The notes beneath the pieces are model-generated. The model made no database searches, had not been told where the DNA came from, and saw only the letters and a program-made list of their open reading frames with translations. DNA of 64,000 nucleotides, from NCBI RefSeq assembly GCF_039541575.1, contig NZ_BAABGM010000013.1, forward strand, positions 186,001 to 250,000, read 5' to 3'. This DNA comes from Fodinibacter luteus. Lineage in GTDB: Bacteria; Actinomycetota; Actinomycetes; Actinomycetales; Dermatophilaceae. Every line of letters begins with the position of its first letter. The stretch's first letter is position 1. Positions 36,697 through 45,236 of this stretch are shown here, piece by piece. Position numbers and translations under genes: made by a program.

Positions 36697-37959
36697 GTGC
36701 GAGCCCTCCGACGGTCCCTCACCACCCGCGGCGCCTCCTTCGTGGGGTGCGGCCTCGTGCTCGTCGCGGCCGGCATCCTCCTCGGCCAGCACGACGTGAC
36801 CCGGGTCGGCGTGCTCCTGCTCGCGCTCGTCGCGATGGCCCTCCCCCTCGTCCGCCGCCACGGGCTGCGGCTCGACGTCGTGCGCACGGCGGTGCCGGCC
36901 AGGGTCGCGATCGACGAGCGTGCCGTCGTCACCGTCCGGATCCGCAACGCCGAGTCGAGCGCCTCGCCCGTCGTCATGGCCGAGGAGTCCATCGACTACG
37001 CACTCGGCGACCGGCCCCGCTTCGTGCTCCCGTCGCTGCGTCCCGGCGAGTCTCAGGAGGTGCAGTACTCGGTCCGCTCGCACACCCGGGGCGTGCACCG
37101 CATCGGGCCGCTCAGCGTGCGGGTGCGCGACCCGTTCGGCCTCACCCTGCGCAGCGCCGCCGTGAGCGGCGACGCGGAGCTCGTCGTCCTCCCCCGGGTC
37201 CTGCCCCTGCCGACCGGCCGCTCGCTGGGCAGCGGGATCGGCTCCGAGGGGTCGGTGCCGCACATGGTCGCCCTCCACGGCGAGGACGACCAGACGGTGC
37301 GCGAGTACCGCGACGGCGACGACCTGCGCCGCATCCACTGGCCCGCGACGGCGCGCACCGGTGAGCTCATGGTGCGCCAGGAGGACCGACCGTCGAAGCG
37401 CAGGGCGGTCGTCATCCTCGACTCGCGGGCCGTCGGCCACGGGGGGTCGGGCCGCAGCAGCTCGCTCGAGTGGTGCGTGACGACGGCCGCGTCGGTCACC
37501 GCGCACGTCGTCGACGCCGGGTACGCCGTCCACCTCCTCACCGCCGACACCGGCACCGACACCGGCGCGCACCACGACGAGAGCCTCGAGGAGGGGCTGG
37601 AGACCCTGGCCCGGGTCGGCCTCCAGCACGACGAGAGCCTGCGTGCCGTCCTGCACGCGGCGAACGCGCTGACCGCCCAGGGCGGCCTCGTCGTCTACGT
37701 CGGCGGCCCCCTCGCCGACGACGACGTGCGAACGCTCGCGGCGCTGCGCCAGCCGGGTTCCGCCGGGGCGGCGATGGTCGTCGACCCGGACGCGTTCTCG
37801 GGCCGCGCCCGGGCGGGCCGGTCCCCCGCCGCAGCACCGGCCGCCACCGTGGCGTCGCTGCAGTCCTCCGGGTGGATGACGACGGTCGTCGACGCGCGGA
37901 CCGCCCCGCCGCTCGCGTGGTCGGCGGTCGTCGGCGGCCAGGTCGTGGGAGCGCGGTGA
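36697..37959 (+). CDS. DUF58 domain protein
   Basis: 420 residues from the GTG at 36697. Two membrane spans lie near the N-terminus (about residues 12-50). An extracytoplasmic-like beta domain with RGVHRIGPLSVRVRDPFGL follows, then the DUF58 signature VREYRDGDDLRRIHWPATARTGELMVRQ (near 205-232). The C-terminal part is VWA-like (AVVILDSRAVG). DUF58 proteins travel with MoxR ATPases and are their likely substrates; the biochemical role is unknown. Its stop overlaps the next start (GTGA). Confidence 0.88.
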   Translation: MRALRRSLTTRGASFVGCGLVLVAAGILLGQHDVTRVGVLLLALVAMALPLVRRHGLRLDVVRTAVPARVAIDERAVVTVRIRNAESSASPVVMAEESIDYALGDRPRFVLPSLRPGESQEVQYSVRSHTRGVHRIGPLSVRVRDPFGLTLRSAAVSGDAELVVLPRVLPLPTGRSLGSGIGSEGSVPHMVALHGEDDQTVREYRDGDDLRRIHWPATARTGELMVRQEDRPSKRRAVVILDSRAVGHGGSGRSSSLEWCVTTAASVTAHVVDAGYAVHLLTADTGTDTGAHHDESLEEGLETLARVGLQHDESLRAVLHAANALTAQGGLVVYVGGPLADDDVRTLAALRQPGSAGAAMVVDPDAFSGRARAGRSPAAAPAATVASLQSSGWMTTVVDARTAPPLAWSAVVGGQVVGAR

Positions 37960-40262
37960 ACCGGGTCCGGCCCGTCGAGGCCCTGCTGGCGGCGCTCGCG
38001 ACGCTCGCCGTCACCCTGCCGGTCACCACCTTGTTCACGCCGAGCACGTGGTTCCGGCCGAGCGCCGTCCTCGTGCTCGTCGTGGCCCTCGCGGGGATGG
38101 GCCTGCGCCGCGTGACGTCCTCACGCCCTCTCGTCGTCGTCGGCCAGGTGGCCCTCCTCGTCCAGGCCACCGCCCTGCTCCACGGGCGGGGCCACCTGTG
38201 GGCCGACCTCGTGCCCACTCCCGAGACGGGCCGGGCGTTCGGGATCCTGCTCACCCAGGCCCAGGAGACGGTGACGAACTCGTCGGCCCCCGCGCCGTCC
38301 GACCGGGGCACGATCTTCGCGATCAGCCTGCTCGTCGGCCTCACGGCCGTGGCGGTCGACGCGATCGGGGTGACGTACCGCAGCCCCGCGCTGGCCGGCA
38401 TCCCACTGCTGTCCGCCTACCTCGGGTCGGCGACGAACACGGGTGACGGCCTGAGTGCCTGGTACGCCGTTCCCGCGGCGCTCGCGTGGCTGGCCCTCGT
38501 CGGGCGCCAGGGCGTGCTGTCGCTGCGCTCCTGGGGCACCTCGGCGCCGCGGTCGTCCGGTGCGATGGCCGACCCGACGACGGCCTTCGCGACGACCGGT
38601 CGGGTGCTCGGGGCGACGGCGGTGGCAGCGGCCGTGCTCGTGCCGGCCGTCGTGCCGCACCTCCCGACGACGTTCATCGCCGACGGCCTCGGACAGAGGG
38701 AGGACGCCCGCGGTGGCGGCGGGTCGAGCGTGCGGCTGTCCTCGAGCATCGACATCGCGCAGGACCTCGGCAGCCGGTCCGACGACCCGGTGCTGCGGTA
38801 CCGCACGACGTCCGACGACCTCCAGCCGCTGCGGGTCGGCATCCTCGACACCTACCGCCGCGGGAAGTGGCAGGCCACCCCGGACTTCACGTTCGTGCCC
38901 GTCGACGGCCAGATCCCGGGTCCCGAAGCGGGGTCCGAGGTGTCGCGGCGGGTCGAGCGGATCGCCGTGACGGACAACGCGATGCGCGTGCCGCAGGTGG
39001 CCCTCCCGCCCGGTACCATCGGCACCCCCTTCCCCGCAGGCACCTGGAACGTCACCGTCGGCGGCCTCGTGCAGGTGAGCCAGCCGTTCCGCTCCTACAC
39101 GGCCGAGTTCGTCGAGCTCGACCCGGAGGCCGGGCAGTTCGCCGCCGACGGCGAGGCCCCGCCGGTCGACGACTCGACGCTCGAGGTCGACCGGCGCTCC
39201 GAGGCGCAGGTGCGGGCGCTGCTCGCCGAGCTGACCGACGAGGGCGACTCGGCCCTCGAGGTGGCCCGGGCGGTCCAGACCTACCTGCGCGGACCGCAGT
39301 TCACCTACTCCCTCGACGTCGCCGAGGAGGAGGCGGACGGGAACCTCCCGGTCGACCCGCTCTCCCTCTTCCTGGAGACCAAGCGGGGCTACTGCGTGCA
39401 GTTCAGCTCGGCGATGATCATGCTCTCGCGGGCCGCCGGCATCCCGGCCCGGATGGCCGTCGGGTTCCTGCCGGGCGTCGCCGACGGCGACGAGCAGGTC
39501 GTGCGCGTCAGTGACGCCCACGCCTGGCCCGAGCTGTTCTTCCCGCAGCTCGGGTGGGTGCGCTTCGAGCCGACGCCGGGGTCCCGCAGCACCACCGCGC
39601 CGGACTACAGCCTGGCCCCCACCGACCCGGCGGCCTCGGAGAGCCCGGTGCCGAGCGCCACCACGCCGTCGTCGACGGCCGCACCGTCGACTCGCCCCGA
39701 CGGCGACGTGACCGCCGAGGACCTGACGACGTCCGGGAGCGGGGCAGCCGGGTCGGTCGGACGCTTCGTGTCCGACCACGCGACGACCGTCGTCGTCATC
39801 CTCCTCGCGGCCCTGGCCGTCGCGGTCGTGCCGTTCGGCGCGTGGCTCGCCCGGCGCCGCGCGCAGCGTCGCGCGCGCGACGACGCCGAGCGCGTCGAGG
39901 CGGAGTGGCAGTCCCTCCTCCTGCGTCTGCAGGACATCGGGTTCGTGCCGCCCGACGGCGCGACCCCGCGGCAGGCGTCGCGGCAGATCGGCCGGGCGGC
40001 CTACCTCACGAGCGAGGAGAGCGACGCGCTGGGCCGAGTCGTCGCCACCCTCGAGCAGGCGCGCTACGCGCGACCCGGATCCGACCTCGACGACGTCACC
40101 GGCGACGCCCGCACCGTCTGGCGGGGCGCCCTGTCCCGGCGCCGCCGGCTCGACCGGGTGCGCGCCGTCCTGCTTCCCGAGGAGGGCCGGAGGCTCTGGC
40201 GCGATGCCCTGCGCGCGCTCGTCTTCTGGCGTCGCCGCGACGACGCCCTGCCGCCCGACTGA
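37956..40262 (+). CDS. Transglutaminase-like membrane protein (DUF3488-transglutaminase-DUF4129)
   Basis: 768 residues from the GTG at 37956. About six N-terminal membrane spans (DUF3488-like) precede an extracytoplasmic transglutaminase core with Cys in KRGYCVQFSSAM (near residue 479), His in SDAHAWPELFF (near 523) and the Asp-equivalent region WVRFEPTPG. A Ser/Thr/Pro linker, one more span (about 605-630) and a cytoplasmic DUF4129 domain follow. Such proteins may modify or crosslink envelope proteins, or act as peptidases; the substrate is unknown. Last gene of the moxR operon, followed by a strong hairpin. Confidence 0.9.
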   Translation: MNRVRPVEALLAALATLAVTLPVTTLFTPSTWFRPSAVLVLVVALAGMGLRRVTSSRPLVVVGQVALLVQATALLHGRGHLWADLVPTPETGRAFGILLTQAQETVTNSSAPAPSDRGTIFAISLLVGLTAVAVDAIGVTYRSPALAGIPLLSAYLGSATNTGDGLSAWYAVPAALAWLALVGRQGVLSLRSWGTSAPRSSGAMADPTTAFATTGRVLGATAVAAAVLVPAVVPHLPTTFIADGLGQREDARGGGGSSVRLSSSIDIAQDLGSRSDDPVLRYRTTSDDLQPLRVGILDTYRRGKWQATPDFTFVPVDGQIPGPEAGSEVSRRVERIAVTDNAMRVPQVALPPGTIGTPFPAGTWNVTVGGLVQVSQPFRSYTAEFVELDPEAGQFAADGEAPPVDDSTLEVDRRSEAQVRALLAELTDEGDSALEVARAVQTYLRGPQFTYSLDVAEEEADGNLPVDPLSLFLETKRGYCVQFSSAMIMLSRAAGIPARMAVGFLPGVADGDEQVVRVSDAHAWPELFFPQLGWVRFEPTPGSRSTTAPDYSLAPTDPAASESPVPSATTPSSTAAPSTRPDGDVTAEDLTTSGSGAAGSVGRFVSDHATTVVVILLAALAVAVVPFGAWLARRRAQRRARDDAERVEAEWQSLLLRLQDIGFVPPDGATPRQASRQIGRAAYLTSEESDALGRVVATLEQARYARPGSDLDDVTGDARTVWRGALSRRRRLDRVRAVLLPEEGRRLWRDALRALVFWRRRDDALPPD

Positions 40263-40380
40263 CCCGTCCGTCTCCCCAGCTCCGGACCTGTTCGCCCGCA
40301 CCCGGGCTCGGAACGTTGCCCGGACCATCAGCAGGACGTTCCCGACGCCGGACCGAAGACGCTCGACGTCGTCCTGCGCC

Positions 40381-40412
40381 GATGCCGCGCTCCCGGGTGG
40401 GAGCGCGGCATC
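40381..40412. terminator. Hairpin terminator after the transglutaminase operon
   Basis: A perfect 14-bp stem (40381-40394 with 40399-40412) closes on GGGT. It is 38 bp from the left end of the proposed island. If the island were absent, it would lie directly after sigA as well and could serve both convergent operons. Confidence 0.8.
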
Positions 40413-40449
40413 GTCGTCCGGTGGTCGCCCGAGTGGAGCGACGTCGGGT

Positions 40450-40469
40450 TCAGTCCAGGTAGTCGCGCA
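40450..40469. repeat. Left copy of the 20-bp sigA-tail repeat (att-like)
   Basis: TCAGTCCAGGTAGTCGCGCA is identical to 52990-53009 and in the same orientation. On the minus strand it reads as the codons for RDYLD plus a TGA stop, as in SigA. Proposed attachment-site remnant. Confidence 0.75.
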
Positions 40470-40641
40470 CGGCGGCCCCGGTGCCAGCCACGAAGGCGGC
40501 CAGCTCGTCCTCGCCGGTGAACACCGGGACGTCCCAAGGCGGGCCGCGTGCCTGACCGCTCACTGCGAGGATCCGGCCACACCGCGGACGAGCACGTCGT
40601 GGAGAACTCGGGCATGCCCGCCGGCGCCGACCATGGCCCAC
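40450..40641 (-). CDS. Small doubtful ORF ending in the sigA-tail repeat
   Basis: 63 codons. The last about 30 residues (VPVFTGEDELAAFVAG, then VRDYLD) have plausible codon use, while the upstream half is Arg/Pro-rich as in random high-GC frames. The RDYLD end comes from the repeat. It vaguely resembles the end of DUF397-type proteins, but not enough for a call. It may be a chimera of a remnant gene and the repeat. The rest of 40413-40822 shows no gene and should contain the promoter of the peptidase. Confidence 0.2.
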   Translation of the reverse strand: MGHGRRRRACPSSPRRARPRCGRILAVSGQARGPPWDVPVFTGEDELAAFVAGTGAAVRDYLD

Positions 40642-40822
40642 GTCGCGTCCGCCCGGGGCCCGGATGACATGGAGTCACCGCAGCGGTCGTGCGTCAACCT
40701 GTGCGGAGCCACAGAATTCAGCCGACTCTTACGGCGTTACAACGTGGTCGATGTCACAGGATGTGCGGATACGCCCGTCCACCGTCCGGTGGCGGATGTG
40801 GCGATGAACCAAGGAGGCAACG

Positions 40823-42463
40823 ATGCCGAGAACGTCGAGGGCTGCGCTGGCGGCCGCCGCAGTGACGAGTGTGGTGCTGGCGGGGGTCGCCACCGCGAAC
40901 GCGGCAGTCCCTGCCGACACCAGCGAGCTGCGTGAGGCCGTGGCGGCCGGGGCGATCATGGACCACCTGGCCGAGCTGCAGAAGATCGCGGACAACAACG
41001 GCGGGACGCGCGCCAGCGGGACCCCGGGGTACGACGCCTCGGTGGACTATCTCAGGGCCCTGCTGGAGGCCGCCGGCTACGACGTGACCGTGCAGAACTT
41101 CACGTTCAACTCCTTCGAGGAGCTCTCCGACCCCGTGTTCGAGCGGGTCTCCCCCGACCCGGTCACCTACACGGCCAACGAGGACTTCTTCACCGCTGAG
41201 TACTCCGGCAGCGGTGACGTCCAGGCGCCGGTGCAGGCGGTCGACCTGGTACTGCCGCCCGGCGCAGACGCCAACACGTCGACCAGCGGGTGCGAGGCGG
41301 AGGACTTCATCGACTTCGTCGACGGCAACATCGCCCTCGTGCAGCGCGGCTCGTGCGACTTCGCCGTCAAGGCGGCGAACGCCTACGACGCCGGTGCGGT
41401 CGGCGTCATCATCTTCAACGAGGGCCAGGATGGCCGCACGGAGCCGTTGTCCGCGACGCTCGGTGACGCCTTCTCCGACCCCATCCCGGTCGTCGGCACC
41501 TCCTTCGAGATCGGCAACGAGCTCGCGTCGCTGGTCGAGCAGGGCGAGGTCATCGTCCACATCAAGACCGACACCCTGATCCAGCTCGACGTCCCGACGC
41601 AGAACCTCATCGCCGAGACGCCGACCGGTCGCGACGACCGCGTCATCATGGCGGGTGCCCACCTCGACTCGGTGAGCGCCGGACCCGGCATCAACGACAA
41701 CGGAAGCGGATCGGCGGCGCTGCTCGAGATCGCCCTCCAGATCGCGGAGCTCGACATCGAGCCGCGCAACACCATCCGCTTCGCGTGGTGGGGTGCCGAG
41801 GAGGCCGGACTCATCGGCTCGCAGTACTACGTCGACAGCCTCAGCAAGTCGGACGCCAAGGACATCGAGCTCTACCTCAACTTCGACATGATCGGCTCCC
41901 CCAACTACGTGCGCTTCGTCTACGACGGCGACGGCTCGGCGTTCGGGATCAAGGGCCCAACGGGCAGCGGGTCGATCGAGGGCGTCTTCGAGGACTACTT
42001 CGCGTCGGTGGGCCTGGAGTCGGAGCCGACGGAGTTCAGCGGACGTTCCGACTACGACGCCTTCATCACGGCGGGCATCCCGGCTGGCGGGCTGTTCACC
42101 GGGGCCGAGGGCGCCAAGACCGACGAGCAGGCGGCGATCTACGGCGGCCTCGCGACCTACGAGGGTGAGCCCGTGTCGTACGACCCGTGCTACCACGAGG
42201 CGTGCGACAGCCTCGACCCCATCGGTGACGGCGCCGACGCGGGCCTGTACGAGGCCCTGAACGACGCCTACGACGGTGCGCTCGAGTACAACGGCACCAT
42301 CAGCAACGTCAACACGCAGGCCCTCGAGGAGATGTCCGACGCGGCGGCCCACGCGATCCTGCTCTACGCGATGTCGACGAGCTCGGTCAGCGGCACGGGC
42401 AAGGCGTCCGACCGGGCGGCGATGGCGGCCGGAGACCGGATCGGCGCCCACTTCCGGCGCTGA
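40823..42463 (+). CDS. Secreted M28 family aminopeptidase with PA domain
   Basis: 546 residues. AAGGAGG lies 6 nt before the ATG. The signal peptide is residues 1-28 (ending ATANA). A protease-associated (PA) domain covers about 145-255, inserted before the zinc peptidase core. Metal ligands are visible: AHLDSV (His near 279), INDNGSGSAALLE (Asp near 292), EEAGLIGS (near 326), LNFDMIG (Asp near 354) and CYHEACDS (His near 456). It resembles Streptomyces griseus aminopeptidase S. It removes N-terminal residues from peptides outside the cell. Monocistronic, followed by a hairpin terminator. Confidence 0.92.
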   Translation: MPRTSRAALAAAAVTSVVLAGVATANAAVPADTSELREAVAAGAIMDHLAELQKIADNNGGTRASGTPGYDASVDYLRALLEAAGYDVTVQNFTFNSFEELSDPVFERVSPDPVTYTANEDFFTAEYSGSGDVQAPVQAVDLVLPPGADANTSTSGCEAEDFIDFVDGNIALVQRGSCDFAVKAANAYDAGAVGVIIFNEGQDGRTEPLSATLGDAFSDPIPVVGTSFEIGNELASLVEQGEVIVHIKTDTLIQLDVPTQNLIAETPTGRDDRVIMAGAHLDSVSAGPGINDNGSGSAALLEIALQIAELDIEPRNTIRFAWWGAEEAGLIGSQYYVDSLSKSDAKDIELYLNFDMIGSPNYVRFVYDGDGSAFGIKGPTGSGSIEGVFEDYFASVGLESEPTEFSGRSDYDAFITAGIPAGGLFTGAEGAKTDEQAAIYGGLATYEGEPVSYDPCYHEACDSLDPIGDGADAGLYEALNDAYDGALEYNGTISNVNTQALEEMSDAAAHAILLYAMSTSSVSGTGKASDRAAMAAGDRIGAHFRR

Positions 42464-42480
42464 CGGCACCGCCCCTGGTC

Positions 42481-42514
42481 CCACCCCGGTCTCGTCCCGA
42501 CGAGACCGGGGTGG
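42481..42514. terminator. Hairpin terminator after the M28 peptidase
   Basis: A perfect 15-bp stem (42481-42495 with 42500-42514) has loop CCCG and starts 18 bp after the peptidase stop. It also lies just beyond the stop of the convergent glyoxalase-like gene, so it can work both ways. Confidence 0.8.
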
Positions 42515-42526
42515 GGACCTCTCGGG

Positions 42527-42940
42527 TCAGACGCAGAACTCGTTGCCCTCGAGGTCGCGCTTGACGCACCAGTGCACCCCGAGGCCGGCGTGTTCGCCCA
42601 CCTGAGACGCACCGAGCGCCACGAGCCGAGCCACCTCGGCGGCAACCCGTTCGCGCTGGACGTCGAGCGGCACGGACGGCCCTCCACCGGCGAGCAGGCC
42701 GATGTGCACCCGGTTCTGGACGGTCTTGGGCTCAGGCACCCTCTGGACGAAGATGCAGGGCTGTCCCTCGGCCTCGATGGCCGAGGCGTCGTTCCACCGC
42801 TCCTCGGGCACGCCGTTCGCGGCGAGGAACGCCGGCCACTCGGCGAAGTCGCGCAGTAGGAACGGCTGAGCGCTGTGCTTCCGTGCGTGGCGAACGCGCA
42901 GGTCAAGAGCGCTGTGCAATGAAACATCCTTGACTGGCAC
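42527..42940 (-). CDS. Glyoxalase/VOC-like protein, probably N-terminally altered
   Basis: About 137 residues from a GTG at 42940; the start is uncertain (TTG at 42919 and GTG at 42991 are alternatives, the last being unlikely because a terminator abuts it). The body WPAFLAANGVPEERWNDASAI, then FVQRVPEPKTVQNRVHIGL and VKRDLEGNEFCV, matches the glyoxalase-like VOC subfamily common in actinobacteria. The usual first beta-alpha-beta unit (residues around ARFW) is missing and replaced by the unrelated SALDLRVRHARKHSAQPFLL, so it may be inactive. Its first about 90 bp are duplicated at 44502-44592. Confidence 0.65.
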   Translation of the reverse strand: MPVKDVSLHSALDLRVRHARKHSAQPFLLRDFAEWPAFLAANGVPEERWNDASAIEAEGQPCIFVQRVPEPKTVQNRVHIGLLAGGGPSVPLDVQRERVAAEVARLVALGASQVGEHAGLGVHWCVKRDLEGNEFCV

Positions 42941-42994
42941 GCCTCTGGGAGGTGCTGGATCGGGCTCGTGCGGGCCCAGGCCGCTTGACACGGA

Positions 42995-43028
42995 TGCCCC
43001 CTCCGCAGTCCTGACTGCGGAGGGGGCA
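42995..43028. terminator. Hairpin terminator after the small secreted protein gene
   Basis: A perfect 16-bp stem (42995-43010 with 43013-43028; core CCCCCTCCGCAGTC). It is 75 bp past the stop of the minus-strand gene 43103-43525 and separates it from the glyoxalase-like gene. Confidence 0.8.
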
Positions 43029-43102
43029 CCGTCCGAACGGTCTGAGGAGGACCGGGACGATACTCATCACAACAACCTCCCGGTCACCCGTCCGCGCTCG
43101 GG

Positions 43103-43525
43103 TCAGAACTCGACGCCGCACCCGCCATAGGCGCCGAAGATGGCCTCCCCGTACGCCGGGAAGATGTGGTCGATGCCCTTGCCGTTGGAGAGGATCTCCT
43201 GGTTCGTGACACCCCCGGCGATGAGGCCGTCCTTGCCGCCCACGACCTTGACCGTGAAGGATGCCTGACCACCGGCCCCCTCGTACGCGTCGAGGATGCA
43301 CTCACCGGTCTCTGCGTCGTACAACCCTTCCTCGACCTCCTCGGCGATGATGTCGGCCACCACGAGGGTGAACCATGTGTTGGACTGTGTTCCAGCCTTG
43401 AGGTTGCCCTGTTCGGACCGGCTGGCGTTGTAGCACTCGTGGGCGGCTGCGGTGGTCGCCGTGGCAAGACCGAGAGCGGCTGCGACGGCGATGGACTGGC
43501 CGAGGCGCGAGGCGAAACGATGCAT
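43103..43525 (-). CDS. Small secreted protein of unknown function
   Basis: 140 residues from the ATG at 43525, with GGAAGGGG upstream. A signal peptide (about residues 1-28, ending TTAAAHE) is followed by a mature part with four Cys (AHECYNAS, GECILD and the C-terminal GGCGVEF), which may form disulfides. The mature sequence is acidic and Gly-rich (GKGIDHIFPAYGEAIFGAY). No family recognised. It is monocistronic and ends at a strong hairpin. Confidence 0.7.
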   Translation of the reverse strand: MHRFASRLGQSIAVAAALGLATATTAAAHECYNASRSEQGNLKAGTQSNTWFTLVVADIIAEEVEEGLYDAETGECILDAYEGAGGQASFTVKVVGGKDGLIAGGVTNQEILSNGKGIDHIFPAYGEAIFGAYGGCGVEF

Positions 43526-43970
43526 GGTGCTATTCCCCTTCCGGAGCACCACCGTGGCGACGGAGCGTCGCCTCCTCCCGGCAGGACTCCTGGCAGGGCA
43601 GTATTCCCGAGACGGCGGACCGAGTCCGGAGAAACCACGAAATCCGAGCCACCGTCCGGCGTCCGGAGCACCTCCCGCTTGGCCCGGCTGCAGATCACCC
43701 GCCGCCGTGGAATTTGTTGCTGTACCTCTTGCCGTCCACGTGCAGCGGTCGACCCGGCTGGTCGTGCTCGTGGACAACGGGCGTAACGTGCCCTCCCTCT
43801 TCTGCTGAGCGACTCAGTCGGGTCGGCGGACACGCCGCAGGACATGAGGCTTCTAGCGCTACTGAGCCCAGCCATGACCGATGGCTGTGGTCGCCCTGCC
43901 GCCGCGGAGCAGAGACGGGAGCGGAGCAGGGACGGATGCCCGCGCAGCGGCGCCGGGTCAGCACCGGGCT
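43526..43970. other. Intergenic stretch without recognisable gene
   Basis: 445 bp upstream of the secreted-protein gene. Frames here are Arg/Ser/Pro-rich or short; nothing with family character was seen. It should contain the promoter of the minus-strand secreted protein. Confidence 0.45.
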
Positions 43971-44446
43971 GTGACTTCCTTGCTGCTTGGGCCCTTCGCT
44001 GCGAGCGCCGGGCCGGCCCTTGCGGCTCCACCCGAGCGGGAGACCATCACGCTCGTCTGCGACAACGGCGAGTCATTCGATGTTCTGGTCAGCGGCGCAG
44101 GCTCCTTCACACCGGGTCGGATCGTCGGTGACCACGGCGTGTTGGTTCCAATCGAGTTCGGTGATTTCATGTTCCCCGCTTGCCCGACGGATCAGTGATC
44201 GAGCAGTCGCTGGAAGACGCGGACCTCAAGGGCGGCGGCAACGTGGCGAACCACAATCCGAGGGAGACCCTCGCGTGCACGTTCGCCGATACGTTCACCC
44301 TTCCGGAGTACGACCCAGAGTTCGACCGACCGGCAGGCACCGTTGTGACCGGCGGCTCAGTCACCGGGTACCTGCGAGAGCGGACCGTAGAAGACATCTG
44401 GACCAAGAGCGCAGTGCGACTCGCTGAGAGTGTCGTGACAATCTGA
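43971..44446 (+). pseudogene. Frameshifted secreted protein gene
   Basis: From a GTG at 43971 one frame encodes a short hydrophobic lead, then APPERETITLVCDNGESFDVLVSG and VLVPIEFGDFMF, and stops at 44198. The homologous continuation LPDGSVIEQSLEDADLKGGG through TGGSVTGYLRERTVEDIW lies in another frame (44180-44446). Joining them needs one added base near 44179, so a 1-nt deletion broke the gene. The joined product resembles small secreted actinobacterial proteins that start APPEREVITLVC after the signal peptide. The lead lacks a basic N-terminus, so the 5' end may be damaged too. A sequencing error would mimic this. Confidence 0.6.
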
Positions 44447-44491
44447 ATAAGGCCGCTGACCTGAACAGATGCCGCGTAACGACGAGGCGCG

Positions 44492-44511
44492 TCAGTCTAG
44501 GTAGTCGCGCA
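44492..44511. repeat. Internal copy of the 20-bp sigA-tail repeat
   Basis: Matches the end repeats at 19 of 20 positions (TCAGTCTAGGTAGTCGCGCA) in the same orientation. It is fused directly to the duplicated start of the glyoxalase-like gene; the junction falls within CTGCGCGACT, a stretch shared by the repeat and that gene. Confidence 0.7.
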
Positions 44512-44592
44512 GTAGGAACGGCTGAGCGCTGTGCATCTGTGCGTCGTGAACGTGCAGGTCAGGAGCGCTGCAGTGAAATGTCCTGGACTGAG
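44502..44592 (-). pseudogene. Duplicated 5' fragment of the glyoxalase-like gene
   Basis: About 90 bp match 42847-42935 at roughly 85 percent by eye, including AGTAGGAACGGCTGAGCGCT without change. A 2-bp loss (CACAGCGC becomes CAGCGC) shifts the frame, and the homology ends inside the sigA-tail repeat where the parent continues with the FAEW codons. It cannot encode a working protein. Confidence 0.75.
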
Positions 44593-44607
44593 ATGAGTCG
44601 GGCGCCG

Positions 44608-44838
44608 TCATGGGCGACCCTGCATGACGTGCCTTCGCCGGAGCTCCTTGAGGGTCACGAGATCACCCACATGTTGGTCCTGTGCTCGCCAGAACGACCA
44701 GCCGTCTGTTGCCAAGGTGGTCTGCGAAACGTCGGGCCCGCGGGAGGCGATCCTCACCGCCTGCCCGGCGGCGGACAGGGACGTGTATGAGCGGCCGTTG
44801 ATGGTGATCTGCCCTGTGCTGTCAGGGTCGCCGGCCAA
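44608..44838 (-). pseudogene. Fragment with DUF4357/RAMA-like domain
   Basis: 76 codons with only a weak TTG start. The stretch ITINGRSYTSLSAAGQAV, then TTLATDGWSFWRAQD and GDLVTLKELRRR follows the pattern of small DUF4357/RAMA-type domains (S-x-SAA, NGW-x-FW, TL-x-ELR). These domains occur at the ends of modification or nuclease proteins. Upstream frames on the same strand hold other fragments in different phases, so this is probably the end of a broken gene. Confidence 0.4.
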
Positions 44839-45236
44839 TCGGTGCCGTCGTAATGGGCGTGGATTCCACAGGGTAGAAGGCGCCCTGACTCAAGGAGCTC
44901 CGGTACGCCGACCGCACCTTCGGCCGCGGTCCCCTTGGGCCTGGCCGCTGACCTTCGTTGACCAGTCGCAGTTGCGCTTCTGTCCGGCGCGGTTTACATA
45001 CTGCCGTCGGCGGCTCCAACGCCAGCCCCGAGGTAGGCCCGCCGCTGTTGGGCGTGCTATCCCCGGCTGCGGCCAGTCGAAGCTCGCGCACGCGCAACAA
45101 GGACGACTGGACGTCTTCGGATGGGAGGCGGCGTTGTGGGGCACGCCGGGTGACCAGGGCGACCAGTTCGTCCGGCGGCTCGCCTCCGTTGAAGAGACCG
45201 TGCAGGACCTCGTTGACTTGGCGGTCGATGAAGTAG

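Noticed and set aside
40450..40641. 63-codon frame as a DUF397-type protein
   Set aside because: Only a loose resemblance in a 15-residue stretch. Its C-terminal RDYLD comes from the 20-bp repeat, so it is kept only as a doubtful entry.
42527..42991. Upstream start at 42991 for the glyoxalase-like gene
   Set aside because: It touches the terminator hairpin at 42995-43028, leaving no space for a leader; downstream starts are more likely.
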